Below are positions 51,720 through 60,428 of a DNA stretch of 64,000 nucleotides, piece after piece. The notes below the pieces were generated by a model. The model was given only the letters and a program-made list of their open reading frames with translations, had not been told where the DNA came from and ran no database searches. The stretch covers positions 1 to 64,000 of the forward strand of contig URVJ01000014.1 in assembly GCA_900551295.1 (NCBI GenBank), read 5' to 3'. The DNA is from an uncultured Eubacteriales bacterium. Lineage in GTDB: Bacteria; Bacillota; Clostridia; Oscillospirales; CAG-382. Each line of letters starts with the position of its first letter. Position 1 is the stretch's first letter. The position numbers and the translations under genes are program-made.

Positions 51720-52074
51720 CTGAAAATCCCTTTCATATCGTTATTGATACATATTATATTAATGATATATTAAAGCGTCGGTTTGTTAAAGCAGTATTTT
51801 GTAAACATTTTGTCCGCAGCACACTTTGCTGCGCTAAAGTATTTGAATAAAAAAATATCAATCCGTCATAACTTGCATCGGGTACGGTAAAATTTGTCGG
51901 TTTTCTGACGAAACATGAAATTTTTTTATAAAAGTATGCCGAAAGCACGAAAAAGCTATTGCAATGAAAAACTCTCTGTGCTATAATTAACCCGTATGTT
52001 GAAAACGCACGTAAAGACGGAGTTTCACATTTGCAAAGACTAAACAATTTTAATATAAGACGGAGGAAATTAAA
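51720..52074. other. Divergent intergenic region between the lipoprotein and gdhA
   Basis: 355 bases. It contains the gdhA promoter (51959-51987), an ~80-base gdhA leader and a possible -10 for the lipoprotein near 51755. I see no riboswitch or other gene. Confidence 0.6.
51959..51987 (+). promoter_or_regulatory. Promoter of gdhA
   Basis: TTGCAA (51959-51964), a 17-base spacer and TATAAT (51982-51987). Confidence 0.82.
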
Positions 52075-53418
52075 ATGTCCTATGTACAGAACGTCCTTGA
52101 ACAGCTCAAGGAAAAGAACCCGGCACAGCCCGAATTCATACAGGCTGCAACAGAAGTGCTCACAAGCCTCGAACCGGTTTTCGCAAAGCATCCGGAATAT
52201 GAAGCAAACGCACTTCTCGAAAGAATAGTAGAACCCGAAAGACAGATAATGTTCAGAGTACCTTGGGTAGACGACAACGGCAAGGTACACGTAAACCGCG
52301 GTTTCAGAGTTCAGTTTAACAGCGCAATCGGCCCGTACAAAGGCGGTATCAGACTTCATCCGTCCGTAAACCTCGGTATAATCAAGTTCCTCGGATTTGA
52401 GCAGATCTTCAAGAATTCTCTTACAACGCTTCCGATAGGCGGAGGCAAGGGCGGCAGCGACTTTGATCCCAAGGGCAAGTCCGACAGAGAAGTTATGGCA
52501 TTCTGCCAGAGCTTTATGAACGAGCTTTACAGACACATCGGCGCAGATACAGACGTTCCCGCAGGCGATATAGGAACAGGCGCAAGAGAAATCGGATATA
52601 TGTTCGGTCAGTACAAGAAACTTAAGGACTGCTACGAAGGCGTACTTACCGGCAAGGGACTTACATGGGGCGGTTCTCTTGTAAGAACACAGGCAACAGG
52701 TTACGGACTTGTATACTTTGCATCTGAAATGCTCAAAGACCTCGGCACGAGCTTTGAGGGCAAGACCGTAGTTGTATCCGGCGCAGGAAACGTTGCAATC
52801 TATGCTGTCGAAAAGGCTCAGTCACTCGGCGCAAAGGTAGTCGCAATGTCCGACTCCAACGGTTACATCTATGATGCAGAGGGTATTGATCTTGCTGCCG
52901 TTAAGGAAATCAAGGAAGTTAAGCGCGGCAGAATCAAGGACTATGTAAATTACAGACCTAACGCCGTATATACAGAAGGCAAGGGAATCTGGACGATCAA
53001 GTGTGACATCGCACTTCCCTGCGCTACTCAGAACGAGCTCCTCATCGACGACGCAAAGGCACTTGTTGCTAACGGCTGCAAGCTCGTTGCAGAGGGTGCC
53101 AATATGCCTACAAGCCTTGACGCGACAAAGTATCTCCAGGAAAACGGCGTATACTTTGCACCCGGTAAGGCAGCAAATGCAGGCGGCGTAGCTACAAGCG
53201 CACTTGAAATGAGCCAGAACTCACAGAGACTGTCCTGGACATTTGAAGAAGTTGACGCAAAGCTCCATGACATTATGGTTACTATTTACAAGAACGCATA
53301 CAACGCAGCAGACGAGTACGGCAAGGAATTCTCCGGCAAGAAGGATCTTGTTTCCGGTGCAAACATTGCAGGCTTTATGAAGGTTGCGGACGCTATGATG
53401 GCACAGGGTATTTGCTGA
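52075..53418 (+). CDS. gdhA: Glutamate dehydrogenase (hexameric, probably NADP-specific)
   Basis: A 447-residue enzyme that aminates 2-oxoglutarate to glutamate with NAD(P)H, the main ammonia-assimilation route in many gut Clostridia. Substrate residues are in GPYKGGIRLHPSV and the catalytic Lys in LPIGGGKGGSDFDPKGKSDREV. PAGDIGTGAREIGYM follows, then the coenzyme domain with VVVSGAGNVAIYAVEKAQ and VAMSDSNGYIYD. The C-terminal part has EGANMPTS and FAPGKAANAGGVATSALEMSQN. Length and motifs match the bacterial 50-kDa GdhA. GGAGG precedes the ATG. Codon use differs from its neighbours (many GGC, CTC, AAG), as expected for a highly expressed gene. Confidence 0.98.
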   Translation: MSYVQNVLEQLKEKNPAQPEFIQAATEVLTSLEPVFAKHPEYEANALLERIVEPERQIMFRVPWVDDNGKVHVNRGFRVQFNSAIGPYKGGIRLHPSVNLGIIKFLGFEQIFKNSLTTLPIGGGKGGSDFDPKGKSDREVMAFCQSFMNELYRHIGADTDVPAGDIGTGAREIGYMFGQYKKLKDCYEGVLTGKGLTWGGSLVRTQATGYGLVYFASEMLKDLGTSFEGKTVVVSGAGNVAIYAVEKAQSLGAKVVAMSDSNGYIYDAEGIDLAAVKEIKEVKRGRIKDYVNYRPNAVYTEGKGIWTIKCDIALPCATQNELLIDDAKALVANGCKLVAEGANMPTSLDATKYLQENGVYFAPGKAANAGGVATSALEMSQNSQRLSWTFEEVDAKLHDIMVTIYKNAYNAADEYGKEFSGKKDLVSGANIAGFMKVADAMMAQGIC

Positions 53419-53445
53419 GTACGCATAAATATATTTACATTCTTT

Positions 53446-53476
53446 GCTTCCGGACTAATCTCCGGGAGCATTTTTA
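53446..53476 (+). terminator. Terminator of gdhA
   Basis: An 8-bp stem GCTTCCGG/CCGGGAGC (one T-G pair; 53446-53453 with 53462-53469) followed by ATTTTTATT. Confidence 0.88.
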
Positions 53477-53506
53477 TTGGGGGAGTTTTGCGGTTGGGTG
53501 ATTTCA

Positions 53507-53570
53507 GCTTATCTTTGGCTGAAACGGGTTATATTCTTCAAAGTGCAACTTTTTCACCGTCGAAAAGCCG
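53507..53570 (+). repeat. Dispersed intergenic repeat, copy 2
   Basis: Second copy of the repeat at 50485-50571, with GGCTGAAACGGGTTAT, TTCTTCAAAGTGC and GTCGAAAAGCCG in the same order. It lies between the gdhA and rpsR terminators. Confidence 0.82.
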
Positions 53571-53642
53571 GAGAATAGGGTTGCAAGTGGCAGTGAGTAA
53601 TCTTTTTTCACCCCAAATAAGTAACACTCAGCTAAACGAAAA

Positions 53643-53671
53643 GAAAAAATCCCGTGCTTTTCTGCACGGGA
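53643..53671 (-). terminator. Terminator of rpsF-ssb-rpsR
   Basis: A perfect 8-bp stem TCCCGTGC/GCACGGGA (53650-53657 with 53664-53671) followed by TTTTTTC on the minus strand. Confidence 0.92.
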
Positions 53672-53697
53672 AAAATAATATTTAGCGTAAAGAAAAA

Positions 53698-53940
53698 TCA
53701 GTCGCTGATGTAGGGGAGAAGCGCAATGTGTCTTGCTCTCTTTATAGCGATTGTAAGCTCTCTCTGATGCTTTGCGCAAGTTCCGGTAATTCTTCTGGGA
53801 AGAATCTTTGCACGCTCGGAAATGTACTTGCGAAGCTTGAGAGTGTCCTTGTAATCAATGAATTCAGTCTTGTCTGCGCAGAAATTGCAAACTTTCTTCT
53901 TTCTCTTTGCGCGGAAAGGCTTCTGTACTTCCTTATCCAT
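53698..53940 (-). CDS. rpsR: 30S ribosomal protein S18
   Basis: An 80-residue small-subunit protein that pairs with S6 on the platform of the 30S subunit. Typical S18 segments are KKKVCNFCADKTEFIDYKDTLKLRKYISERAKILPRRITGTCAKHQRELTIAIKRARHIALLP. The two N-terminal cysteines (CNFC) are a zinc-ribbon remnant seen in many S18 proteins. AGGAGG precedes the ATG. It is third in rpsF-ssb-rpsR, the standard bacterial order. Confidence 0.98.
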   Translation of the reverse strand: MDKEVQKPFRAKRKKKVCNFCADKTEFIDYKDTLKLRKYISERAKILPRRITGTCAKHQRELTIAIKRARHIALLPYISD

Positions 53941-53986
53941 GGTATTTACCTCCTGTTAAAAATGTGAGTGCGCTTTCGGCTTGTAA

Positions 53987-54457
53987 TCAGAACGGAAGAT
54001 CGTCCTCTGTCGAAAGCTCTTCAAAATTTGCGGCAGCCGGCTTTGCCGTACTGTCGTTCTGAGCCGAGGGAGCAACCGACGCGGAATCTGCCGCACCGTA
54101 ATATGTTCCCGAACCGCCCTGTGCGTTGCCTCCGTTGCCTCTGCCGGCAAATGTAACTTCGTCTGCAACGATCTCGGTGCTTATGCGCTTCTGACCGTTT
54201 TGGTCGACCCAAGATCTGTTCTGGAGTGCGCCGCATACGAGTATTGACGAACCTTTTGTAAAGTATTTCGTTACGAACTCGGCTTGCTGTCTCCAGCATA
54301 CAACATTGAAGAAGTCCGCCGTGACCTCGTCGCCCTGCTTTGCAAAACGGCGCTGTACCGCAACAGAAAAAGTAGTAACCGCAAGACCCGAAGCCGTTGT
54401 TTTAAGTTCGGGGTCTGCTGTCAGGTTGCCCATGATTATTACTTTGTTGAATGCCAT
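53987..54457 (-). CDS. ssb: Single-stranded DNA-binding protein
   Basis: A 156-residue SSB. The OB-fold covers about residues 1-108 (FNKVIIMGNLTADPELKTTASGLAVTTFSVAV, FFNVVCWRQQAEFVTKYFTKGSSILVCGALQ). A Gly/Ala/Ser-rich linker follows, then the acidic tip EDDLPF that binds replication and repair partners. The ATG at 54457 with GAGGTG upstream is chosen over a longer frame, because the protein then begins MAFNKVII as in other Firmicutes. It lies between rpsF and rpsR. Confidence 0.97.
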   Translation of the reverse strand: MAFNKVIIMGNLTADPELKTTASGLAVTTFSVAVQRRFAKQGDEVTADFFNVVCWRQQAEFVTKYFTKGSSILVCGALQNRSWVDQNGQKRISTEIVADEVTFAGRGNGGNAQGGSGTYYGAADSASVAPSAQNDSTAKPAAANFEELSTEDDLPF

Positions 54458-54508
54458 AGCGTCACACCTCAAAAAAGATTTTTTACACTGACCGGTTAAA
54501 AATGACAA

Positions 54509-54808
54509 TTACTTGTCAAGCTTTACGATGATAGAACGGAGAATGTCGTCCGAAATGTTGAACACACGGTCGAGCTCAGCCGGAAGCTCAGCTCCGGAAG
54601 TGAAGTTTACTACATAGTAGTAGCCTTCGGTAAGGTCTTCGATCGGGTAAGCAAGCTTTTTCTTGCCCCAGTCGCTGACATTGTCAATTACGCCGTTGTT
54701 GGTTGTTATAAGACCTGTGAACTTGTCGCATACAGCTTTTGCTGCTTCTTCGGTAAGCTCGGGCTTAACAATGAACACGGTTTCGTACTTTGACGTAAGC
54801 TGTTCCAT
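54509..54808 (-). CDS. rpsF: 30S ribosomal protein S6
   Basis: A 99-residue small-subunit protein. S6 features are KYETVFIVKPELTEEAAKAVCDKFTGLI at the start, DWGKKKLAYPIEDLTEGYYYVVNF and FNISDDILRSIIVKLDK at the end. The ATG at 54808 has AAGGAGG upstream; the longer frame runs into the leader. It is first in the operon with ssb and rpsR. S6-S18 often represses this operon by binding the leader. Confidence 0.98.
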   Translation of the reverse strand: MEQLTSKYETVFIVKPELTEEAAKAVCDKFTGLITTNNGVIDNVSDWGKKKLAYPIEDLTEGYYYVVNFTSGAELPAELDRVFNISDDILRSIIVKLDK

Positions 54809-54835
54809 TTTTTTGTACCTCCTTATGGACTTCAT

Positions 54836-54856
54836 GGCCCTGCGTTTTCGCAGAGC
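54836..54856 (-). promoter_or_regulatory. Hairpin in the rpsF leader
   Basis: An 8-bp hairpin GCTCTGCG-AAAA-CGCAGGGC (approximate ends) lies between the promoter and rpsF. Its place suits an S6:S18 autoregulatory element, but I cannot confirm the conserved loop of that motif. Confidence 0.45.
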
Positions 54857-54889
54857 AAGGAGAAAGGGAATACCTTTCCACAAATCAAG

Positions 54890-54918
54890 ATTATACAATA
54901 TCGCTTTGCTTTTGTCAA
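54890..54918 (-). promoter_or_regulatory. Promoter of rpsF-ssb-rpsR
   Basis: TTGACA (54913-54918), a 17-base spacer and TATAAT (54890-54895): full consensus. Confidence 0.92.
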
Positions 54919-55004
54919 GCACTTTATAAAAAATTCACTTTTCTTTTTACATTGCGAACTAAAATCCGCACCTCTTTCGCACCGCCGTTTGTGCCGTTTT
55001 TTAC

Positions 55005-55033
55005 TTGACAAAAGCGCGCGTGTGTTATATAAT
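55005..55033 (+). promoter_or_regulatory. Promoter of the yicC-to-rlmN gene cluster
   Basis: TTGACA (55005-55010), a 17-base spacer and TATAAT (55028-55033): full consensus. All genes from 55116 to the window end follow on the plus strand without a clear terminator. Confidence 0.92.
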
Positions 55034-55115
55034 ATACTAAATAATTGTAAATAAACTGGTATTTGTCGGAAAATGCCCTGTTTTTCGGAAATTCCGGCGG
55101 TAATTCTGACTGGAG

Positions 55116-56012
55116 ATGATTGAAATTCTCAGCATGACAGGCTGCGGATACGCACGTATGCAGTGCGGAAACAGCATAGTTACAATAGAGATCAAAAGCG
55201 TAAATTCAAGGTACCTCGATGCCAACTGCCGTATGCCGAGAGCATATTCGAGAACCGAGGACCGCATAAAAGCGGCGCTCGGAAAGGTTGCGTCGCGCGG
55301 CAAGGTGGATATATTCGTATCTTCCGAACCTCTGCCGGGCAATCAGAACGCGGCTGCGGTGCTTGACGAGGGTTATCTTGCGTCGTACCTTGAGTGTCTT
55401 AAAAGACTTCGCGACGAGTACGGGCTCAAAGACGATATATCCGTCATGACGGTTGCGCAGAACAGAGATGTGTTTATGCCGGCGGCAAACGCGGAGCTTA
55501 CGCCCGATGAACTTTGGGAACAGATAGAGCCGTGCGTAAACGAGGCACTCGGCGGATTTTATGAAATGAAGAAAACCGAGGGCGCAAGACTCAGCGGCGA
55601 TATACTTTCAAAGCTTGACGTCATAGACGCAATAGTTTCAAAAATAGAGGCTGCGGCGCCCGCTGTCGTCGAAGAATATTCAAAGAGACTTACAGAGCGC
55701 ATAGAGGAAATGTGTAAATCTCCCGATTACGATAAAACGCGTATAATCGAGGAGGTCGCGGTTTTCGCCGACAGGGTTGCCATCGACGAAGAGCTTGTAA
55801 GACTTCACAGCCATATGTCGCAGTTCAGACAGATGGTAAAGAACAGCGGCGAAGAACCCTGCGGAAGAAAGCTCGATTTTCTGCTTCAGGAAATAAACCG
55901 CGAGATCAATACGACGGGTTCAAAGTGTACCGACGCCGAAATCGCAAAGCTTGTGGTCGACGCAAAGAGCGAAGCCGAAAAGATACGCGAACAGGTACAG
56001 AATATCGAATAA
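55116..56012 (+). CDS. yicC: YicC-family endoribonuclease
   Basis: A 298-residue YicC/YloC protein, a family with endoribonuclease activity linked to small-RNA decay. The start SMTGCGYARMQCGN and IEIKSVNSRYLDANCRMPR are the family signature. The C-terminal part has IIEEVAVFADRVAIDEELVRLHSHMSQF and GRKLDFLLQEINREINTTGSKCTD. The ATG at 55116 is used, but GGAG directly abuts it. A start at the ATG of SMTGCG (55134) would be 18 bases from GGAG, so the start is somewhat uncertain. It heads yicC-remA-gmk-rpoZ, the usual Firmicutes order. Confidence 0.96.
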   Translation: MIEILSMTGCGYARMQCGNSIVTIEIKSVNSRYLDANCRMPRAYSRTEDRIKAALGKVASRGKVDIFVSSEPLPGNQNAAAVLDEGYLASYLECLKRLRDEYGLKDDISVMTVAQNRDVFMPAANAELTPDELWEQIEPCVNEALGGFYEMKKTEGARLSGDILSKLDVIDAIVSKIEAAAPAVVEEYSKRLTERIEEMCKSPDYDKTRIIEEVAVFADRVAIDEELVRLHSHMSQFRQMVKNSGEEPCGRKLDFLLQEINREINTTGSKCTDAEIAKLVVDAKSEAEKIREQVQNIE

Positions 56013-56053
56013 AGCCGCAGAATAATGCATGAACGGCTTAAAGAGGCATTTTT

Positions 56054-56320
56054 ATGAAATTGGTAAACATCGGATACGGAAATATGATAAATTCGTCGAG
56101 AATAGTGGCGGTTGTAAGCCCCGACGCAGCTCCCATAAAGAGACTTGTTCAGGATACGAGAGCCGTGGGAAAGCTCATAGACGCAAGCAGCGGAAAAAAG
56201 ACACGAAGCGTGCTTGTTGCCGACAGCGGACACCTTGTGCTTTCGGCACTTACGGCTGAGACTGTACTCGGAAGAATAAACGGCGCGGATACGCAGGAGG
56301 AACAGGACGAAGATGAGTGA
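56054..56320 (+). CDS. remA: RemA-family regulatory protein (DUF370)
   Basis: An 88-residue DNA-binding protein of the RemA family. In Bacillus subtilis RemA activates matrix and osmoprotection genes by wrapping DNA as a ring. Family segments are VNIGYGNMINSSRIVAVVSPDAAPIKRLVQDTR and GKKTRSVLVADSGHLVLSALTAET. AAAGAGG precedes the ATG. The gene ends inside the first codons of gmk (8-base overlap), so the two are coupled. Confidence 0.95.
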   Translation: MKLVNIGYGNMINSSRIVAVVSPDAAPIKRLVQDTRAVGKLIDASSGKKTRSVLVADSGHLVLSALTAETVLGRINGADTQEEQDEDE

Positions 56321-56930
56321 TATTAAGAAAAAAGGAAGACTTGTCGTAGTGTCCGGACCCTCGGGAGTTGGTAAAGGAACGGTGCTTGAAAAGGTGCTTG
56401 AAAACCCCGATTTTGTCTACTCGGTGTCCGCAACGACAAGAAAACCCCGCGAAGGCGAAAAACACGGAGTGAATTATTTCTTTATCACAAAAGACGAATT
56501 TGAAACAATGATAGAGAAAAAAGAGCTTATCGAATACGCAAACTATAACGGAAACTATTATGGAACGCCGAAGCATTTTGTTGAGGAAAAACTAAACGAC
56601 GGCAAGAACGTAATACTTGAGATCGAAGTCAAGGGCGCGGTGCAGATAAAGAAGATATATCCCGGAGCGCTGTTTGTGTTCGTAGCGCCCGAAAGCAGAA
56701 AAGTGCTTGAGGAAAGACTGCGCGGCAGAGGAACCGAGAGCGAGGACGTAATTAAAGGACGCCTTGCAATCGCGGAAAACGAGATACGTTCCTGCCTTAT
56801 GTACGATTATATCGCAGTAAACGAGCAAGGGTGCGCAGATAAGTGCGCGTCGGATATTGTCAGCGCCGTTACCGCAGACGGCATGAGACCCGAAAATGTT
56901 TATGAAAAAGTAAGCGAATTTTTCAAATAA
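56313..56930 (+). CDS. gmk: Guanylate kinase
   Basis: A 205-residue kinase converting GMP to GDP with ATP. The P-loop is VVSGPSGVGKGTVLEK (about 11-26). The GMP-binding part includes SVSATTRKPREGEKHGVNYFFI, LIEYANYNGNYYGTP and VILEIEVKGAVQIK. The lid has RLRGRGTESEDVIKGRL. The ATG overlaps the end of remA and has a GGACGA site. Confidence 0.98.
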   Translation: MSDIKKKGRLVVVSGPSGVGKGTVLEKVLENPDFVYSVSATTRKPREGEKHGVNYFFITKDEFETMIEKKELIEYANYNGNYYGTPKHFVEEKLNDGKNVILEIEVKGAVQIKKIYPGALFVFVAPESRKVLEERLRGRGTESEDVIKGRLAIAENEIRSCLMYDYIAVNEQGCADKCASDIVSAVTADGMRPENVYEKVSEFFK

Positions 56931-57003
56931 ATTAATAAACAACGCTTTTTTTGAGCGTAAAATATATATACATAACAGTTACCGGTTAAGGAGATTGATT
57001 ATA

Positions 57004-57318
57004 ATGGTAAAACCGACAGTAGCAGAACTTTCAATGGGAAACAAATATAACCGCTATGTACTTGTAATGATGGCGGCAAAGGGTGCGAAATACGTAATCG
57101 ACAGAGAAAATTACGATAAAGAGCATCCGCAGAACGATATGTTCGCATTTACCGAGCCTGAGCTTGTTCATATCGACTATAACAACAAGCCCGTAACCAA
57201 CGCAATAAAGCTTTTCCATGACGGAGATATGTTTATAAAGCTTCCGCCCGAAGCACAGCAGGCTTCCGACGACCATATGGCTCAGTGCAAGGCAAGCGAG
57301 ATGCTTGAAGAGGACTGA
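57004..57318 (+). CDS. rpoZ: RNA polymerase omega subunit
   Basis: A 104-residue omega subunit, which helps beta' assemble into RNA polymerase. The recognisable core is GNKYNRYVLVMMAAKGAKYVI. The usual short region after it is replaced by a longer, acidic insertion (ENYDKEHPQNDMFAFTEPELV) before NKPVTNAIKLFHDG, which corresponds to the conserved KPVTxALxEI segment. The ATG at 57004 is chosen over a TTG at 56995 that overlaps the ribosome site (AAGGAG). Its place between gmk and priA supports the assignment. Confidence 0.9.
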   Translation: MVKPTVAELSMGNKYNRYVLVMMAAKGAKYVIDRENYDKEHPQNDMFAFTEPELVHIDYNNKPVTNAIKLFHDGDMFIKLPPEAQQASDDHMAQCKASEMLEED

Positions 57319-57360
57319 TAAAGAGCGCTTTTCACAGCTTACCGAACGGAGGATCTTTCT

Positions 57361-59898
57361 TTGCTGTACGTTTGTGCGCACATATTGAATATTCCTTATC
57401 ATATAGATAAACCGTATACCTACCACTTGCCCATGCAGCTTGAAAGCAGGGTAAAAGTCGGCAGTGTTGTCGTTGTGCCGTTCGGCGGCGCAAACAGGCT
57501 GAAAAATGCGGTTGTGGTGAGCATTTCCGATAATACCGACTGTAAAAACACAAAGCCGGTTGCCGGAGTGCCGGGAAAATATATGTACGTGTCCGAAGAA
57601 ATGTTGGGACTCTGCACATTCATGAAAGAAAACCTTTTCTGTTCGTTCGGAGACGCGGTAAGATGCGTTCTTCCGTCGGGACTGGGAGTAAAGGCTGTAA
57701 ATGTGTATTCTCCGGTTTGCGATGACGGCGGAAAATATGATGAAAAGGCATATTCGGGGCTTAACGACGCGGCAAAGGATCTTTTCGGTTTTTTGAAAAG
57801 AAACGGAGAGGTGTCGGAGACCGAAATAAAGAAAAAATACGGCAGAGGAGCGTCGGCTTGTATCGTCGCACTCGAAAAACTCGGACTTTGCGCGTCAAAC
57901 GACGGTTTTGAGTGCCGTATCAACGAAAAGAATGAAAAATATGCGGCTCTTTCGGAAGATGATGAAACCGTCGAGGGCGTATCCTGCGGAAAGATAAAGC
58001 TTACGCCTAAGCAGTTCAGCGTTTTTGAAACGCTCATGAGATATGAGTCGCCCTGTCCCGTAACCGAACTGTCAGAAGCGTCGGGTGCGGGTATTTCTGT
58101 TATAACAGAACTTTCAAAAAGGAACATAATAAGGCTGTTCGACGTCGAAAAGGACAGGAGCGAGGCTCTTTTAAAGCCGTCAAAAGACGCGCGCTACGGC
58201 GAGTTTTCGCTGTCCGAAAAGCAGAATGCGGCATATGAAACGCTGCTTTCCCTTTATGAAACAAAGACGGCAAAAGCCGCGCTTATGTACGGCGTTACGG
58301 GTTCGGGAAAGACAAACGTAATGTTAAAGCTTATCGACCGCGTGCTGGAGGACGGAAAGAGCGTTATAGTGCTTGTGCCGGAAATATCTCTTACGGGTCA
58401 GACCGTCGGACGTTTCTCGGCAAGATACGGCGAAAAGGTTGCGCTTATACATTCCGGACTTTCCGCCGGAGAGCGCATGGACGCATGGAAAAAGATCATC
58501 GAGGACAAAGCAAAGGTCGTTATCGGAACGCGCTCTGCGGTGTTCGCGCCGGTGAAAAATCTCGGGCTTGTGGTGCTTGACGAAGAACAGGAAAGCTCGT
58601 TCAAATCCGAACGCTCTCCGAAGTACCACGCAAGGGATATTGCAAGATTCAGGTGCGCGTATAATGACTGTCTCATGCTGCTTGCGTCGGCAACGCCGTG
58701 TATCGAGAGCTTTTATAAGGCAAAAAGCGGGAAGTATACGCTTGTAACGCTTGACGAAAGATATAACGGCACGGAACTTCCCGAAGTCATGTTCCACGAT
58801 ATGAGAACGGAGCCGTATTTTGAAGTAAATGACGAAACGCAGGACGACGAAGAAAACGGCGGCATGAAGGGCGCCGTACCGTCAACACTCGGTTCTACGC
58901 TTAAAGCCGAGCTTGAGAAAAATCTGAAAAACGGCGAACAGTCGATACTTTTCATAAACAGACGCGGTTTCCGCGCCTTCGCACAGTGCCACAGCTGCGG
59001 TCATACCTTTGAATGTCCCAACTGTTCGGTAGCTCTCACACACCACAGAAACCCTGCAAACAAAAGAGATTTTCTCGTCTGCCACTATTGCGGATATACC
59101 TCGCAGCTGCCCGATAAATGCCCGGTCTGCGGCAAGGATAAAAGCATCGTGTACATGGGCGCCGGGACGCAGCTTCTCGAAGCACAGTTGAAAAAGACTT
59201 TTCCCGGAATAAGGGTGAGCCGTATGGACGCCGATACGACGGTCGCAAAGTTTTCGCATGAGAAGATTTTGGACGAATTCAGAAACGGCGGCAGCGATGT
59301 TCTGGTCGGCACTCAGATGGTGGCAAAGGGACACGATTTTCCTAACGTTTCGCTTGTCGGAGTAATAAACGCCGATACATCGCTTTATGCGAACGATTAC
59401 CGCGCCAACGAAAAGACATTTTCGCTGCTGACCCAGGTTCTCGGACGTGCCGGAAGAAACGGAAAACGCGGCAGAGCCGTGATACAGACCTATTCGCCCG
59501 ATAATGATGTCCTGAATTTGTCTGGACTTCAGGATTATAACGCCTTTTACGAACGCGAGATAATGTTCAGAAAGGCGGCGCTGTTTCCTCCGTTCTGCGA
59601 TATAGTGACGGTAACGATTTCGGGAGAGGTCGAAAACGACGTGATAAACGCCGTAAAGGATTTCGGCGCCGGGCTTGACGAAAAGGCGAAAAGCGAGTAC
59701 GCCGACGTAAAGTTTATACTTTTCGGACCGTTCAGAAACGAAGTCTATAAGCTTTCGGGAAAGTACAGAATGAGATTTATCATAAAGTGCAAAAACTCAA
59801 AGCGTATGCGCTCAATGCTTTCCGAACTGCTTTGCAGATATTCCGCAGGGCTGAAAGGACTTAATATCGGAATTGACATTAATCCGCTTAACTTGTAA
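57361..59898 (+). CDS. priA: Primosomal protein N' (replication restart helicase PriA)
   Basis: An 845-residue superfamily 2 helicase that reloads the replisome at stalled forks. The N-terminal DNA-binding domain begins YVCAHILNIPYHIDKPYTY. Then come Walker A (MYGVTGSGKTNVML), the motif II segment VVLDEEQESSFKSERSPKYHARDIA, zinc-binding cysteines (CHSCGHTFECPNC, CHYCGYTSQLPDKCPVC), and helicase motifs GTQMVAKGHDFPNVSLVGVINAD and LLTQVLGRAGRNGKRGRAVIQTY. The Walker B is DEEQ where PriA normally has DEEH. The start is TTG at 57361, 8 bases after GGAGG. It is about 40-100 residues longer than usual, with an acidic loop near residue 490. Confidence 0.97.
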   Translation: MLYVCAHILNIPYHIDKPYTYHLPMQLESRVKVGSVVVVPFGGANRLKNAVVVSISDNTDCKNTKPVAGVPGKYMYVSEEMLGLCTFMKENLFCSFGDAVRCVLPSGLGVKAVNVYSPVCDDGGKYDEKAYSGLNDAAKDLFGFLKRNGEVSETEIKKKYGRGASACIVALEKLGLCASNDGFECRINEKNEKYAALSEDDETVEGVSCGKIKLTPKQFSVFETLMRYESPCPVTELSEASGAGISVITELSKRNIIRLFDVEKDRSEALLKPSKDARYGEFSLSEKQNAAYETLLSLYETKTAKAALMYGVTGSGKTNVMLKLIDRVLEDGKSVIVLVPEISLTGQTVGRFSARYGEKVALIHSGLSAGERMDAWKKIIEDKAKVVIGTRSAVFAPVKNLGLVVLDEEQESSFKSERSPKYHARDIARFRCAYNDCLMLLASATPCIESFYKAKSGKYTLVTLDERYNGTELPEVMFHDMRTEPYFEVNDETQDDEENGGMKGAVPSTLGSTLKAELEKNLKNGEQSILFINRRGFRAFAQCHSCGHTFECPNCSVALTHHRNPANKRDFLVCHYCGYTSQLPDKCPVCGKDKSIVYMGAGTQLLEAQLKKTFPGIRVSRMDADTTVAKFSHEKILDEFRNGGSDVLVGTQMVAKGHDFPNVSLVGVINADTSLYANDYRANEKTFSLLTQVLGRAGRNGKRGRAVIQTYSPDNDVLNLSGLQDYNAFYEREIMFRKAALFPPFCDIVTVTISGEVENDVINAVKDFGAGLDEKAKSEYADVKFILFGPFRNEVYKLSGKYRMRFIIKCKNSKRMRSMLSELLCRYSAGLKGLNIGIDINPLNL

Positions 59899-59939
59899 AT
59901 ACAGAAAAAATACAGTTTATCAGAAAGAGATGTATATAA

Positions 59940-60422
59940 ATGGCAATACTTAAAATCGTAACCGAAGAAGATCCGATACTGCGAAAAATAAGCAAGCCCG
60001 TCGATACCGTGACAGACAGGTTAAAGACGCTGCTTGACGATATGGCGGATACGCTTATTGATCAGAACGGCGTGGGACTTGCCGCCGTACAGGTCGGAAT
60101 ACTCAGAAGAATATATATAATAGACGCCGGCGCCGAAGAGGGCGAACACGAAATAATCGAGTTTATAAACCCCAAGATAATCAAGACCGAAGGCACTCAG
60201 AAAGACGTCGAAGGCTGCCTTTCCATTCCCGGTAAATACGGCATTACCGAAAGACCCATGACCGTGACCGTCGAGGCTCAGGACAGAAACGGAAATAAAT
60301 TTACCTATACCGGTTCCGAGCTTTTAGGAAGATGCCTCTGCCATGAATATGACCATCTTGACGGAATACTCTATACCGATAAGGCAATCAAAATGCTCGA
60401 TAAAGACGAAATTGAGGAATGA
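59940..60422 (+). CDS. def: Peptide deformylase
   Basis: A 160-residue metalloenzyme that removes the formyl group from new proteins. All three motifs are present: GVGLAAVQVG (GxGLAAxQ), EGCLSIPG (EGCLS) and HEYDHLDG (HExxH). The metal is usually Fe(II). It lies between priA and fmt, as in most Firmicutes. Confidence 0.98.
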   Translation: MAILKIVTEEDPILRKISKPVDTVTDRLKTLLDDMADTLIDQNGVGLAAVQVGILRRIYIIDAGAEEGEHEIIEFINPKIIKTEGTQKDVEGCLSIPGKYGITERPMTVTVEAQDRNGNKFTYTGSELLGRCLCHEYDHLDGILYTDKAIKMLDKDEIEE

Positions 60423-60428
60423 TCTGAA

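Noticed and set aside
51754..52536. A 260-codon minus-strand ORF overlapping gdhA and its promoter
   Set aside because: It is antisense to the highly conserved gdhA, has no ribosome site and shows no protein features.
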